From Sphingobacterium arenae (GTDB taxonomy: Bacteria; Bacteroidota; Bacteroidia; Sphingobacteriales; Sphingobacteriaceae): 64,000 nt of DNA. Each line of letters opens with the position of its first letter. Position 1 is the stretch's first letter. Where the stretch lies: NCBI RefSeq assembly GCF_014692505.1, contig NZ_JACNYK010000001.1, positions 434,001-498,000 of the forward strand. Direction: 5' to 3'. Under the pieces are notes generated by a model that did no database searches, had not been told where the DNA came from, and saw nothing but the letters and a program-made list of their open reading frames with translations. The translations under genes and the position numbers were made by a program. This document shows, piece after piece, positions 1 to 8,426 of the stretch.

Positions 1-1
1 C

Positions 2-820
2 TATAACCTCTGGTATTATTTAGCTTTGAAAGGAAGTTATTTGATGGCTGATGAAATGGGCTATAAGGAGGACATGCTCCGGACCGGGGAAGAAATGAAA
101 CAATTTAAACAGACCTTCAACCAGCGATTCTGGAATGGGGCAGCATACCGCGATCCATCCTATAGCGGAAAGACAGATGATAGGGTGCATGCTTTGGCCG
201 TTCTCGCTGATATTGCTGATAAAGATAAATATGATGTCATTCTTGATGTCTTTTCGAAGCAGGAGCATGCGAGTCCTTATATGGAGAAATATGTCTTCGA
301 GGCGATGTATAAGATGAAGCAACCTGTTTTAGCTAATGCCCGTCATAAAAAACGTTTTGCCGAAATGGTTGACAACCCTAACTTTACTACCCTGTTCGAA
401 GGTTGGGGTATCGGTAAGGATGGGTATGGTGGAGGTACCATAAACCATGCTTGGAGTGGTGGAGGGCTTACCATCATGTCGAGTGAGGCTTGTGGCATAA
501 AGCCATTAGAACCGGGGTATAAAACATTCGTGGTAACGCCCCAATTAGGTGATCTGTCGTATGCCAAAACCAAGATTCCATCGATCATGGGCGAGATAGA
601 GAGTTCTATTACCCGCTCTGCTGATCAAATGACGGTAAAGTTCAATGTTCCTAAGGGTACAACAGCTCTTTTCGAACTTCCTTTCGAGAAGTATAAATCT
701 ATTTTTATTAACGGGATTCCTGTGGACAACCTCATAAAAAAAGGAAAAATAGCTGTACGAAATTCAGACGGGCAATGGATCATTCCAGAGGGAAAATGGG
801 AAATTAAAATAGGTACCTAG
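2..820 (+). CDS. alpha-L-rhamnosidase-like glycoside hydrolase, C-terminal part (5' end outside window)
   Basis: The reading frame is open to the left window edge (codons from base 2), so this is the 3' end of a longer gene; an in-frame TTG at 26 is not a credible start. The visible ~272 residues resemble the end of the (alpha/alpha)6 barrel and the C-terminal beta domain of GH78-type rhamnosidases. The stretch NHAWSGGG followed by a GIKPLEPGYK/VTPQLGDL segment is typical of that end. In the family it hydrolyses terminal alpha-L-rhamnose from pectin or glycosides, normally in the periplasm. The catalytic acids lie upstream and cannot be seen. The family call is by recognition and other six-hairpin hydrolases remain possible. 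A promoter-like box for the next gene follows the stop closely. Confidence 0.75.
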   Translation, partial: YNLWYYLALKGSYLMADEMGYKEDMLRTGEEMKQFKQTFNQRFWNGAAYRDPSYSGKTDDRVHALAVLADIADKDKYDVILDVFSKQEHASPYMEKYVFEAMYKMKQPVLANARHKKRFAEMVDNPNFTTLFEGWGIGKDGYGGGTINHAWSGGGLTIMSSEACGIKPLEPGYKTFVVTPQLGDLSYAKTKIPSIMGEIESSITRSADQMTVKFNVPKGTTALFELPFEKYKSIFINGIPVDNLIKKGKIAVRNSDGQWIIPEGKWEIKIGT

Positions 821-831
821 TTCATAATCCT

Positions 832-839
832 TATCTTTG
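832..839 (+). promoter_or_regulatory. Bacteroidota -7 box (TATCTTTG) for the M3 peptidase gene
   Basis: Exact match to TAnnTTTG, 21 bases before the ATG at 861 and just after the preceding stop. No convincing -33 TTG was picked out by eye. Confidence 0.55.
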
Positions 840-860
840 CCAAAAACTAAATAACAAGGA

Positions 861-2978
861 ATGAATAAATTAAAATTCTTACCATTTTGTGTCGTTGTTG
901 CTACGGTAATCGTGGGTTGTGAGGGAGTGGCCAATACCCAGGACGAAAACAATCCGTTATTGACGACCTATGACACCCCGTTTCAAGTACCGCCATTCGA
1001 CAAAATTAAAGATGAGCATTTTCGTCCTGCATTCAAAGCTGCTTTGGAACAGCATAATCAAGAAATCGACGTTATTGTAAACGATCCAGAAGAAGCTACT
1101 TTTGAAAACACGATCGTTGCGTTGGAGAATGCGGGGAGCACGTTAGGAAATATTTCACGCGTATTCTTTAACCTTAATTCAGCGAATACAAATGATTCCA
1201 TTCAAGCGATAGCTAAAGATATGGCGCCTGTACTTTCGGCACACGGCGATGAAATTTCCTTGAATGAGAAGCTTTTTGAGCGTGTGAAAAAGGTGTATGA
1301 TAACCGTAATTCTTTACAGTTGAGTGCAGAGGACGCAAAATTACTAGAAGAAACCTATAAAGGATTTGTCCGCGCGGGTGCAAACCTTTCTGAAAGTGAT
1401 AAAGAGAAGCTGAAGAAGATCAATTCTGAATTATCCGTGCTGACGAATGATTTTGGGCAAAATCTGTTGGCAGAAACAAATGCTTATGAATTGGTTGTGG
1501 ATAAGGAAGAGGATCTAGCTGGACTTCCGACCGCTTTAAAGCAGGCAGCTGCTGATGCCGCTAAAGCCAAAGGCAAAGAAGGGAAATGGGTGTTTACGCT
1601 TCAGAACCCATCGGTGATGCCTTTTCTACAGTATGCGGATAACAGAGAATTACGTCAGGACATTTGGAACGCCTATCAAATGCGCGGAAATAATGGCAAC
1701 GACAACGATAATAAAGAAAATCTGCTTAAAACAGCGAATCTTCGTTTAGAGAAAGCAAAATTATTGGGTTATAATTCGCATGCTGCCTACGTATTGGAAG
1801 AAGCGATGGCAGAAAATCCGACAAATGTATATGCCTTGCTCAATAAAATATGGGCACCTGCATTAGAGAAAGCAAAAGCGGAAGCGGCTGACATTCAAAA
1901 GGAAATCGATGCCGCCGGCGGAGATTTTGAAGTAGCACCGTACGACTGGAGGTATTATCAGGAAAAAATCCGCAAAGCAAAGTATGCCTTGAATGAAGAG
2001 GAAATCAAGCCTTATTTCAGCTTGGCGGCAGTGCGGCAAGGTGCTTTTGATACGGCGAACAAACTGTACGGACTAAGTTTTGTTGCATTGAGCAATGTGC
2101 CCACTTACCACGAAGAAGTGGAAGTGTATGAAGTAAAAGACAACGACGGGGAACATCTAGGGTTGCTTTATGCTGATTTCTTCCCAAGAGAATCGAAAAG
2201 GGGCGGTGCTTGGATGACATCTTATCGTACACAGAGCACAGGAGAAGCAGGACGTATTGCCCCAGTGATTTCTATCGTGTGCAACTTTACGAAACCTGTG
2301 GGAGACGAACCTGCGTTACTGACATTTGATGAGGCGAATACCTTGTTCCACGAATTTGGCCACGCGTTGCATGGTCTGTTGTCAGACGTCAAATACCGCA
2401 GTTTAGCGGGTACGTCTGTATCGCGCGATTTCGTCGAGTTACCGTCGCAAGTGATGGAAAATTGGGCTGCTGACCCAGAAGTGTTGAAAACCTATGCAAA
2501 ACATTACCAAACCGGCGAAGCTATTCCAGACGCATTAATTGAAAAAATGGAACAGGCGGGAACGTTTGACCAAGGATTTGCCACAGTGGAATATGTAGCA
2601 GCTTCTTTGTTGGATCTAGATTATCACGCGGCTACAAAGCCTATCGAGGGCGATGTGAATGCATTTGAAGCAGCCGGTATGCAAAAAATTGGATTAATTG
2701 ATGCGATTATTCCGCGTTACAGAAGTACATACTTCCAGCATATTTTCTCTGGTGGATATTCTGCAGGTTACTATGCTTATATTTGGGCAGAAGTATTGGA
2801 TTCAGACGCATTCGCTGCATTTAAAGAGAAAGGTCTTTTTGATCAAACCACAGCTACTTCTTTCCGAGAACATATCTTAGAAAAAGGTGGAACGGGTAAT
2901 CCGGCGGAGATGTACAGACAGTTTAGAGGAAAAGACCCAGATCCGGTGTATCTGATGAAAAAACGTGGGTTGAATTAA
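861..2978 (+). CDS. dcp: M3 family metallopeptidase (dipeptidyl carboxypeptidase type), lipoprotein
   Basis: A 705-residue zinc peptidase of the oligopeptidase A/Dcp family, which cleaves short peptides. The zinc motif HEFGH is at residues 497-501, followed about 25 residues later by FVELPSQ, which supplies the third ligand. The C-terminal half has the family's GTSVSRDFVELPSQ and SGGYSAGYYAY blocks. The N terminus is a lipoprotein signal (hydrophobic stretch ending VIVGC), so it is probably periplasmic and membrane-anchored, unlike cytosolic Dcp of enterobacteria. It is monocistronic, with its own -7 box and a strong terminator after the stop. The choice of dcp over prlC rests on general resemblance. 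Confidence 0.88.
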   Translation: MNKLKFLPFCVVVATVIVGCEGVANTQDENNPLLTTYDTPFQVPPFDKIKDEHFRPAFKAALEQHNQEIDVIVNDPEEATFENTIVALENAGSTLGNISRVFFNLNSANTNDSIQAIAKDMAPVLSAHGDEISLNEKLFERVKKVYDNRNSLQLSAEDAKLLEETYKGFVRAGANLSESDKEKLKKINSELSVLTNDFGQNLLAETNAYELVVDKEEDLAGLPTALKQAAADAAKAKGKEGKWVFTLQNPSVMPFLQYADNRELRQDIWNAYQMRGNNGNDNDNKENLLKTANLRLEKAKLLGYNSHAAYVLEEAMAENPTNVYALLNKIWAPALEKAKAEAADIQKEIDAAGGDFEVAPYDWRYYQEKIRKAKYALNEEEIKPYFSLAAVRQGAFDTANKLYGLSFVALSNVPTYHEEVEVYEVKDNDGEHLGLLYADFFPRESKRGGAWMTSYRTQSTGEAGRIAPVISIVCNFTKPVGDEPALLTFDEANTLFHEFGHALHGLLSDVKYRSLAGTSVSRDFVELPSQVMENWAADPEVLKTYAKHYQTGEAIPDALIEKMEQAGTFDQGFATVEYVAASLLDLDYHAATKPIEGDVNAFEAAGMQKIGLIDAIIPRYRSTYFQHIFSGGYSAGYYAYIWAEVLDSDAFAAFKEKGLFDQTTATSFREHILEKGGTGNPAEMYRQFRGKDPDPVYLMKKRGLN

Positions 2979-3024
2979 ATCATGAAATTCATGTTCCTAG
3001 CGTAGAGTAGACTTATATTTCGAG

Positions 3025-3059
3025 AAAAGCAACCGTATTTTTTGTGCGGTTGCTTTTTT
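3025..3059 (+). terminator. intrinsic terminator after the M3 peptidase gene
   Basis: Stem AAAAGCAACCG / CGGTTGCTTTT with an 11-base loop, followed by a T run (3054-3059). It lies 47 bases after the stop. Confidence 0.85.
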
Positions 3060-3082
3060 GGTTTTGCCTTTTTGCTTAATTT

Positions 3083-3109
3083 ATTGACTATTTCTTTACA
3101 ATAGTCAAT
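3083..3109. promoter_or_regulatory. perfect 10-bp palindrome upstream of the beta-barrel gene (operator candidate)
   Basis: ATTGACTATT and AATAGTCAAT are exact inverted repeats separated by 7 bases. The palindrome sits about 23 bases upstream of the TATATTTG box at 3132, where a repressor or activator could bind. It has no T run, so it is not a terminator. Confidence 0.45.
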
Positions 3110-3131
3110 AAACAAACCTATGGTTCTTTAA

Positions 3132-3139
3132 TATATTTG
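3132..3139 (+). promoter_or_regulatory. Bacteroidota -7 box (TATATTTG) for the beta-barrel gene
   Basis: Exact TAnnTTTG match 5 bases before the ATG at 3144, which would give a very short or absent leader. Confidence 0.45.
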
Positions 3140-3143
3140 CATA

Positions 3144-3725
3144 ATGTTACATCGTTCGACCGTTTTGTCTGCTTTATGTGTGCTTCTGTGTTTGCTTATT
3201 GGGAATAGTGCTTTTTCGCAAGTTGGGGTAGGGGTTAAATTAGGCGGAAATTTATCGGGTGCTGACGCAGTTTCTTTTCGTTCGTCGAAACGCTTGGGCT
3301 TTCAGGTTGGAGCGGTTGTAAATTATCATTTTCGTTCGAATATGGCCATTCAAGCAGAACCGACGTTTAACCTGACCCGCGTGCGGGCAAATTCAGAAAC
3401 GGTCGATGAGACCAAGGGTGTTACGAAAGGAAACAAAGCGCTTCATTTTTTTGATTTACCTGTGTTATTCAGGTTGGATGTTACACCTCGGTTCGCGTTA
3501 CTGGGAGGAGTCGAGTTCAACTCGCTTTTAAATGAAGACAAGTATCGTTTGAACGACGGTGGACAGGCTTTTGAAGCAGGTATCAAGCTGGGATATACTG
3601 TCGGATTGGAACTGGGCAAATTCTATTTCCGGTATCGGGGTTTTGAGCGGTCGACAAACATACATCGTAGCTGGACTACTGCAATTCAGCAATATCAAGT
3701 CGGTGTAAGATGGAATATTTTCTGA
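3144..3725 (+). CDS. small outer-membrane beta-barrel protein (PorT-like)
   Basis: 193 residues with a clear signal peptide ending near AFSQ. The rest is alternating hydrophobic/polar strands, starting VGVGVKLGGNLSG and ending in an aromatic residue after VGVRWN, as in outer-membrane barrels. It resembles the short 'outer membrane beta-barrel' (OMP_b-brl_2/PorT-like) proteins common in Bacteroidota, for which no general function is known. Its TGA stop abuts, without a gap, the stop of the convergent ABC transporter gene. Upstream are a perfect palindrome and a -7 box, suggesting its own regulation. Confidence 0.7.
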   Translation: MLHRSTVLSALCVLLCLLIGNSAFSQVGVGVKLGGNLSGADAVSFRSSKRLGFQVGAVVNYHFRSNMAIQAEPTFNLTRVRANSETVDETKGVTKGNKALHFFDLPVLFRLDVTPRFALLGGVEFNSLLNEDKYRLNDGGQAFEAGIKLGYTVGLELGKFYFRYRGFERSTNIHRSWTTAIQQYQVGVRWNIF

Positions 3726-5552
3726 TTATATCCCTAAAGAGTTAAATTGTAAATCGTAAAGTTTTTTGTAATAACCATCCTCAATCCTGAGTAACTCCCT
3801 GTGGGTGCCGATTTCCTTAATTTCTCCTTTATCAAATACGATTATTTTATCGGCTTTTTGAATCGTTGACAGGCGGTGTGCGATGACGATGGCTGTTCTG
3901 CCTACCATCATATTATCGATTGCGGTTTGAATCAGCAATTCCGTCTCGGTATCGATAGAAGATGTCGCTTCGTCCAGTATCAATATAGCGGGGTCGTGTA
4001 CCAATGCCCGGATAAAGGAAATTAATTGTGCTTGGCCAGAAGAGAGCGTAGCCCCGCGCTCCTGTACTTGATAGTCGAATCCTCCCGGCAACCGCATAAT
4101 AAAATCGTACGCCCCTACTTTTTTTGCAGCTTCTATAACTTCTTTCTCGGTAATAGCCGGGTTATAGAGGGTGATGTTATTGAAAACGGTGTCTGAAAAT
4201 AAAAAAACATCTTGTAGAACAGTAGCAATATGCTGACGGAGCGAATCGAGTTTATATTGCCGTATATCTCTCCCATCTAACAAAATCCGTCCTTGCTGTA
4301 CCTCGTAAAAACGACTAAGTATATTAATGGTAGATGATTTCCCTGCCCCAGTAGCACCTACTAAAGCTAGTGTTTCTCCGGGTTCGACGTGGAAGCTAAC
4401 GTTTTTCAATACCCATTTTACATTGGAAAGGACTGCCTTTTCATCGGCCGCGGCGTTATCTGTGTCTCGACGGATGGTTTCTTCGTTATAAGCAAACCAC
4501 ACTTGATCAAATTCGATTTCCCCCACTATGCTATCAGGAGAGAATGTTCCGTTGTCCGGCGTAAATTCTTTTGTATCTAATACATCAAATACGCGCTCTG
4601 CGGAAACCATTCCCATTTGTAAGGTGTTAAATTTATCGATTAGTTCCCGGATAGGGCGAAAAATCATATTGATGTACATCAGAAACGCAACCACTACTCC
4701 TGGAGAGATTGCATTTGCCAGAATCTGTTTTGAGCCGTACCATACGAGAAGACCAATCGCAATGGCGAGGATAATTTCCAGAACGGGGAAGAAGATCGAA
4801 AAATACCAATTAGCACGAATATGTGCGTCGCGGTGTTTGCTATTCGCGTTCTTAAACTTCGCCATTTCCTGTTTCTCGCGAGCGAAATACTGGATAATGG
4901 CCATGCCGCTAATATGTTCTTGCAAAAACGTGTTGAGGTTAGAAACCCAAGTGCGTACATCCACGAAAGCCGATTTCATTGATTCTTTAAATATGTAGGT
5001 CGCCCATATCAAGATGGGCATAGGAATGAGGACAATAAGGGTCAGTTGCCAGTCGGTATAAAACATAACCCCGAAAATGACAACAAGCTGTAACAAATCG
5101 CCAATAATCTGGATCAGTCCTTGGGAGAAAATATTGGATATGGTCTCCAGATCGGAGATGGTGCGTGTAATTAATTTTCCGATAGGTGTGTTATCAAAAT
5201 ATTTTAATCGTAAATTGATGATGTGGTTAAAAACTTGTATCCGGATATCACGAATGACATTTTGGCCTAATACGTTTGTTGCTAGTGTATGATAATAACG
5301 GATTACCGTTTGTATGATAAGTAACGCTATCATCGCGATAAGCATCCAAGTAAGCCCCGTCGCATGAGGTTTTAGAATATATTTGTCGAGGGTATACTCC
5401 ACCAGCATCGGAAGAGCAGGAGCGACTGCAGCTAATAAAATTGTTAGTATGACAGAAGCCCAAAATATACCCTTGTAGGGGTTCATGTAGCGAGCCATTC
5501 GCTGGAGAAGTCTCGTGTCGTAGGTCTTGCCCGTTATTTTTTGTTCGCTCAA
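3726..5552 (-). CDS. ABC exporter, fused permease and ATPase (MsbA/YheH-like)
   Basis: A 608-residue half-transporter with six membrane segments in the first ~320 residues and an ATPase domain after ~345. Walker A is GATGAGKSS, Walker B is ILILDEATSSID, and the H-loop is IAHRLSTI. The signature is LSSGQ instead of LSGGQ, a variant within the family. Such proteins export lipids, peptides or drugs as dimers; the substrate cannot be read here. The start overlaps the end of truA by 4 bases, so the two are one operon. The stop directly abuts that of the convergent gene. Confidence 0.9.
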   Translation of the reverse strand: MSEQKITGKTYDTRLLQRMARYMNPYKGIFWASVILTILLAAVAPALPMLVEYTLDKYILKPHATGLTWMLIAMIALLIIQTVIRYYHTLATNVLGQNVIRDIRIQVFNHIINLRLKYFDNTPIGKLITRTISDLETISNIFSQGLIQIIGDLLQLVVIFGVMFYTDWQLTLIVLIPMPILIWATYIFKESMKSAFVDVRTWVSNLNTFLQEHISGMAIIQYFAREKQEMAKFKNANSKHRDAHIRANWYFSIFFPVLEIILAIAIGLLVWYGSKQILANAISPGVVVAFLMYINMIFRPIRELIDKFNTLQMGMVSAERVFDVLDTKEFTPDNGTFSPDSIVGEIEFDQVWFAYNEETIRRDTDNAAADEKAVLSNVKWVLKNVSFHVEPGETLALVGATGAGKSSTINILSRFYEVQQGRILLDGRDIRQYKLDSLRQHIATVLQDVFLFSDTVFNNITLYNPAITEKEVIEAAKKVGAYDFIMRLPGGFDYQVQERGATLSSGQAQLISFIRALVHDPAILILDEATSSIDTETELLIQTAIDNMMVGRTAIVIAHRLSTIQKADKIIVFDKGEIKEIGTHRELLRIEDGYYKKLYDLQFNSLGI

Positions 5553-6316
5553 AATGCAGTGTCGATGTAAGGGTAAACAATTTTTGTTAAGTACAGGCCG
5601 TGCGCTGGTACGGAGAAACCGGCTTTTGATCGGTCCATACTGCTAATGATGTCCATTATAGATTCTGGCGTTTTCTTCTGCAGACCGATATCCAATAAAG
5701 TTCCCACAATTGCCCGAACCATGTTGCGAAGAAACCGGTTGGCAGTAATATGAAATACAAGGCCGTTATCGGTTTTTTGCCAGTATGCTTGTGTTACCGT
5801 ACAGATATTGGTATATACTTGTGTATGGCTTTTCGAAAAACATGCAAAATCTTGCGTGCCTATCAGAAATGTTGCGGCATTATTCATAATCGCCACATCG
5901 GGGAGTTCTCTTAGTTGCCAGGATTTGTGTATTAAGAATGGGTTTTTCCGAAAGTGGATATGATATTCGTAAGCCCTTTCCGTGGCGTCAAACCGAGCGT
6001 GGGCTTCATTGTCAACAGAAAATATACGATTTGCGGCGATGTCGGGTGGAAGTAGCGAATTTAGGGAGTGCAAGAAGCGACTCTCATCTTGTATTCTACC
6101 TTTCGGGATATCCAAATGAACAAACAACTGTCTAGCGTGTACACCGGTGTCTGTCCTTCCTGCACCTATGGTTTCGATCGGATAACGCAAAATCTGATGA
6201 AGTGCTTCATTCAGTTTTTGTTGGACCGAAACAGCATTATCCTGTACCTGCCAGCCATGGTAGCCTGTACCGTCATACGCAATTTCCAGAAAAAAACGTT
6301 GTAATGTATCTTCCAC
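5549..6316 (-). CDS. truA: tRNA pseudouridine(38-40) synthase TruA
   Basis: 255 residues, normal family length. The TruA hallmarks are FLEIAYDGTGYHGWQ near the N terminus and GAGRTDTGVHA around residue 53, whose Asp is the catalytic nucleophile. The enzyme isomerises uridines 38-40 in the anticodon arm of many tRNAs. The listed start is a GTG; a TTG 12 bases downstream (before QRFFLEIAYDG) is an alternative and fits the usual family start slightly better. It is first gene of a two-gene operon with the ABC exporter (4-base overlap). A TAACTTTG box lies 4 bases upstream of the GTG. Confidence 0.95.
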   Translation of the reverse strand: MEDTLQRFFLEIAYDGTGYHGWQVQDNAVSVQQKLNEALHQILRYPIETIGAGRTDTGVHARQLFVHLDIPKGRIQDESRFLHSLNSLLPPDIAANRIFSVDNEAHARFDATERAYEYHIHFRKNPFLIHKSWQLRELPDVAIMNNAATFLIGTQDFACFSKSHTQVYTNICTVTQAYWQKTDNGLVFHITANRFLRNMVRAIVGTLLDIGLQKKTPESIMDIISSMDRSKAGFSVPAHGLYLTKIVYPYIDTAF

Positions 6317-6320
6317 TTCA

Positions 6321-6328
6321 CAAAGTTA
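6321..6328 (-). promoter_or_regulatory. candidate -7 box (TAACTTTG) for truA
   Basis: TAnnTTTG on the minus strand ending 4 bases before the GTG start. If used, transcription would begin at or inside the start codon, or serve the downstream TTG start. Confidence 0.35.
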
Positions 6329-6340
6329 CTTCTTTTCTTT

Positions 6341-6795
6341 TTACTTTTTTTCCCTCAAAAAAAGTAACAAAAAAACTCGTCGCTGAAAAATTTGATGCGT
6401 CCCGAAGCCCCGCACGTCTCCCGCATCGAGAATAGTTTTGATTGGATGGGGTATTGCAAAATTAATATTTCTACAGTTATCAAAATTTTTGATGCGACCT
6501 TTTATGTTAATAAGGGGATAGTACAATGCGTAGATAAAGCGGTCAATAAAGCTCCGCTGTTATGCGGGATAGAACGACCTTGCGTTTTTTCGCGGCCATC
6601 TTTATGCAGGCTATTCCGTTAAAAACAGAATGTTGTCTGAAGGAGGGGACATTGCTTTCTTTGCACCATCCCTTCTTTAGCCTATATAGTGGCATCCGGA
6701 TTTTGAGGTATGTAGAAACTTGTTCTGGCACTATCCACTATCTCAAATATCCGAAGCCACGAGGTTTTTGGTTCTTTTTCACGGGGAAAAAGAAC
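6341..6795. repeat. intergenic structured repeat, copy A (two-ended, full length)
   Basis: Fills the gap between truA and the DUF4293 gene. The left end is a hairpin at 6341-6367 (TTACTTTTTTT / AAAAAAAGTAA) and the right end one at 6771-6795 (GTTCTTTTT / AAAAAGAAC). Inside each end is a stem-loop half-module in opposite orientation: left GTCGC (6379-6383) pairs with GCGAC (6494-6498); right GTGGC (6689-6693) pairs with GCCAC (6756-6760), with AT-rich inner arms. The centre (about 6500-6640) matches copy B in reverse complement, including CTATTCCGTTAAAAACAG. No convincing coding frame. The right end lies 10 bases before the -7 box of the next gene. Confidence 0.85.
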
Positions 6796-6805
6796 ATAAA
6801 AAAAC

Positions 6806-6813
6806 TATCTTTG
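6806..6813 (+). promoter_or_regulatory. Bacteroidota -7 box (TATCTTTG) for the DUF4293 operon
   Basis: Exact TAnnTTTG, 23 bases before the ATG at 6837 and just outside the right hairpin of repeat copy A. Confidence 0.6.
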
Positions 6814-6836
6814 TTAAACAAGAATAAAGTATAGTT

Positions 6837-7310
6837 ATGATCCAACGTATTCAAACACTATGGCTGTTGGCAGCCGCTGTTATTTTATTAGGGCTTTTTG
6901 TTTTTCCTTATGTGAGCTTTATTGACTTGGTAGGGCTTGGCAAGCAGATTTATGTTACCGGAATATATTCTTCGAATAATAACGAAGCTGTACGGGAGTC
7001 TGCCTCTATTGCCTTAGCAATTTATGCCGGAATCGTAACGATCGTACCCTTATTGATTGTTTTTCAATATAAAAACAGAAAGCGACAGGTTCTTTTTATT
7101 ATAGTGGAAATTGTACTCGTTGTACTGTTGGGTATATGGATGTGGAGTGCCGCACACACGACCTTAGATGTTATTAGCCAAAAGCTGCAGGCCGGTAATA
7201 TTGGCGTAGGTTTTTTCCTTTTGCCCGTAGCCATCATTTTCTTAGGAATGGCTATCGGTGGTATCCGTAGAGACGAAAAATTGATAAAATCAGCAGACCG
7301 TTTGCGATGA
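6837..7310 (+). CDS. DUF4293 family membrane protein
   Basis: 157 residues with four predicted membrane segments: near the N terminus (TLWLLAAAVILLGLFVFPYV), then around 65-80, 88-105 and 125-143. The start MIQRIQT(L/V)(W/Y)LL is the recognisable signature of the DUF4293 family of Bacteroidota, whose function is unknown. ATG start; the end overlaps the next gene by 4 bases, so the two are translated from one message. Confidence 0.85.
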   Translation: MIQRIQTLWLLAAAVILLGLFVFPYVSFIDLVGLGKQIYVTGIYSSNNNEAVRESASIALAIYAGIVTIVPLLIVFQYKNRKRQVLFIIVEIVLVVLLGIWMWSAAHTTLDVISQKLQAGNIGVGFFLLPVAIIFLGMAIGGIRRDEKLIKSADRLR

Positions 7311-7771
7311 GAAACTGGGTATATTTCTTGTTTTTAACGTTAGGTATTTTCCTTTCGGGCGATCTTCTGGCGCAGGAACAGGACGAAGATAGCGCAGAAA
7401 ATATAAAAGATGACATCCAAGTAGATGTGAAATCAGTGAGGACTATAGCTAATGGTGATACACTTTCTATTGAGCTGTTTCTCATTTCTTACCAAATGGA
7501 TCCGCGGGAATTTAAACTAAATACGTTTGCTACACAAATTGTAGATGGTGAAGGCCATAAGCATCTGTTTGCAACGATGAAGATGGGGCGCGTTTTGGTG
7601 CAATTAACAGATAGACAAAATTATTTACACTATTTGTTGAAAGAAGATGTGCCTGTGCCTTTAACTATAAAAGTGGGTGACTGGAAAGGAACGAAAGCTT
7701 CCAAAGTGTTATTGGTCTTCGAAGACAGTATGGAGGAGGGAAGATATATAACACAAGAGGTTGACCTATAG
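7307..7771 (+). CDS. hypothetical secreted or periplasmic protein
   Basis: 154 residues, not recognised. An N-terminal signal peptide (FLFLTLGIFLSGDLLAQ) is followed by an acidic stretch and a mixed alpha/beta region without Cys. It overlaps the DUF4293 gene by 4 bases and ends inside a hairpin terminator, so it is the second and last gene of that operon. Confidence 0.7.
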   Translation: MRNWVYFLFLTLGIFLSGDLLAQEQDEDSAENIKDDIQVDVKSVRTIANGDTLSIELFLISYQMDPREFKLNTFATQIVDGEGHKHLFATMKMGRVLVQLTDRQNYLHYLLKEDVPVPLTIKVGDWKGTKASKVLLVFEDSMEEGRYITQEVDL

Positions 7772-7785
7772 CCAACCTCTTTTTT
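7755..7785. terminator. bidirectional terminator between convergent genes
   Basis: Perfect 9-bp stem AAGAGGTTG / CAACCTCTT with an 8-base loop, followed by T's on the plus strand and flanked by A's on the left for the opposite direction. The stem includes the 3' end of the plus-strand gene. Confidence 0.8.
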
Positions 7786-8323
7786 ATCTGGAATATCTGA
7801 ATTGTTGTTTGTCCATCAGGCCCATTTGACCTTTCATCATTTTAATCTGATCGGCCAGTAGTTTGTTTTTATCGGCCTTTTTAGCTTCCGCTAAATATTT
7901 TTCTGCTTCTCGTTTATTGCGTTTTGCCATGGCTACACCTGCCAAACTTAATTTTGCCAAAGCGATATTATGGCTCATGTGTAATCCCAGCGACAAAGCT
8001 TTCTTAAAGAACTTTTCCGATTGGAGGGGTGCGCGTTGCGATTCTAGGATACCTAATAGCATATGATAATATCCGTGCTGTGCACTGATCAGTTGTTTTT
8101 CATAACTTTTGATGTTTTGTAACCACTGTTCGGCTTTAACCATGTTCTCTTTTCTGAGATACCATTGTGCGATAAGCATATTCTCATTGAAGAACACCGT
8201 AACCCAAGCCAGAATAGTCATGAAGATCCCCAAAATTCCCCATCCCCAATGACCGAACCAAAACAGAGCTACTGTTCCGATTAAAAGAAAACTACTAAGG
8301 ACAATACGAACTATATTCGACAT
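7784..8323 (-). CDS. hypothetical membrane protein with TPR-like helical tail
   Basis: 179 residues. Two membrane segments occupy residues ~4-46 (including LIGTVALFWFGHWGWGILGIFMTILAW). The remaining cytosolic part is all-helical with TPR-like spacing (AEQWLQNIKSYE, SEKFFKKALSLGL, AEKYLAEAKK). Probably a scaffold or adaptor at the inner membrane, but no function can be assigned. Single gene, convergent with the DUF4293 operon. Confidence 0.7.
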   Translation of the reverse strand: MSNIVRIVLSSFLLIGTVALFWFGHWGWGILGIFMTILAWVTVFFNENMLIAQWYLRKENMVKAEQWLQNIKSYEKQLISAQHGYYHMLLGILESQRAPLQSEKFFKKALSLGLHMSHNIALAKLSLAGVAMAKRNKREAEKYLAEAKKADKNKLLADQIKMMKGQMGLMDKQQFRYSR

Positions 8324-8414
8324 ATATTTATTGCATAAATTAAACTTCCCGCAAATATCCGGTTATTTTGGAGTTTATCCAACTTGTTTACGTGATAAAA
8401 TTGTAAAATTTATT

Positions 8415-8422
8415 TAGGTTTG
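8415..8422 (+). promoter_or_regulatory. candidate -7 box (TAGGTTTG) for ung
   Basis: TAnnTTTG ending 4 bases before the ATG at 8427; if used, the ung message would be leaderless or nearly so. Confidence 0.35.
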
Positions 8423-8426
8423 TATT

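Noticed and set aside
4528..4998. Long plus-strand frame opposite the ABC transporter
   Set aside because: Lies within the coding sequence of a recognised ABC exporter on the other strand and has no family features.
6771..6795. Terminal hairpins of the repeats as ordinary terminators
   Set aside because: The stems are A/T pairs with the T run in the 5' arm and are found at both ends of the element regardless of gene direction. A termination role is possible for some copies but does not explain the family.
6392..6834. Small open frames inside repeat copy A (and similar ones in copies B, C, E, F)
   Set aside because: They cross the paired stems, lack shared protein sequence between copies and show no promoter or start context. 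The conserved signal is structural.
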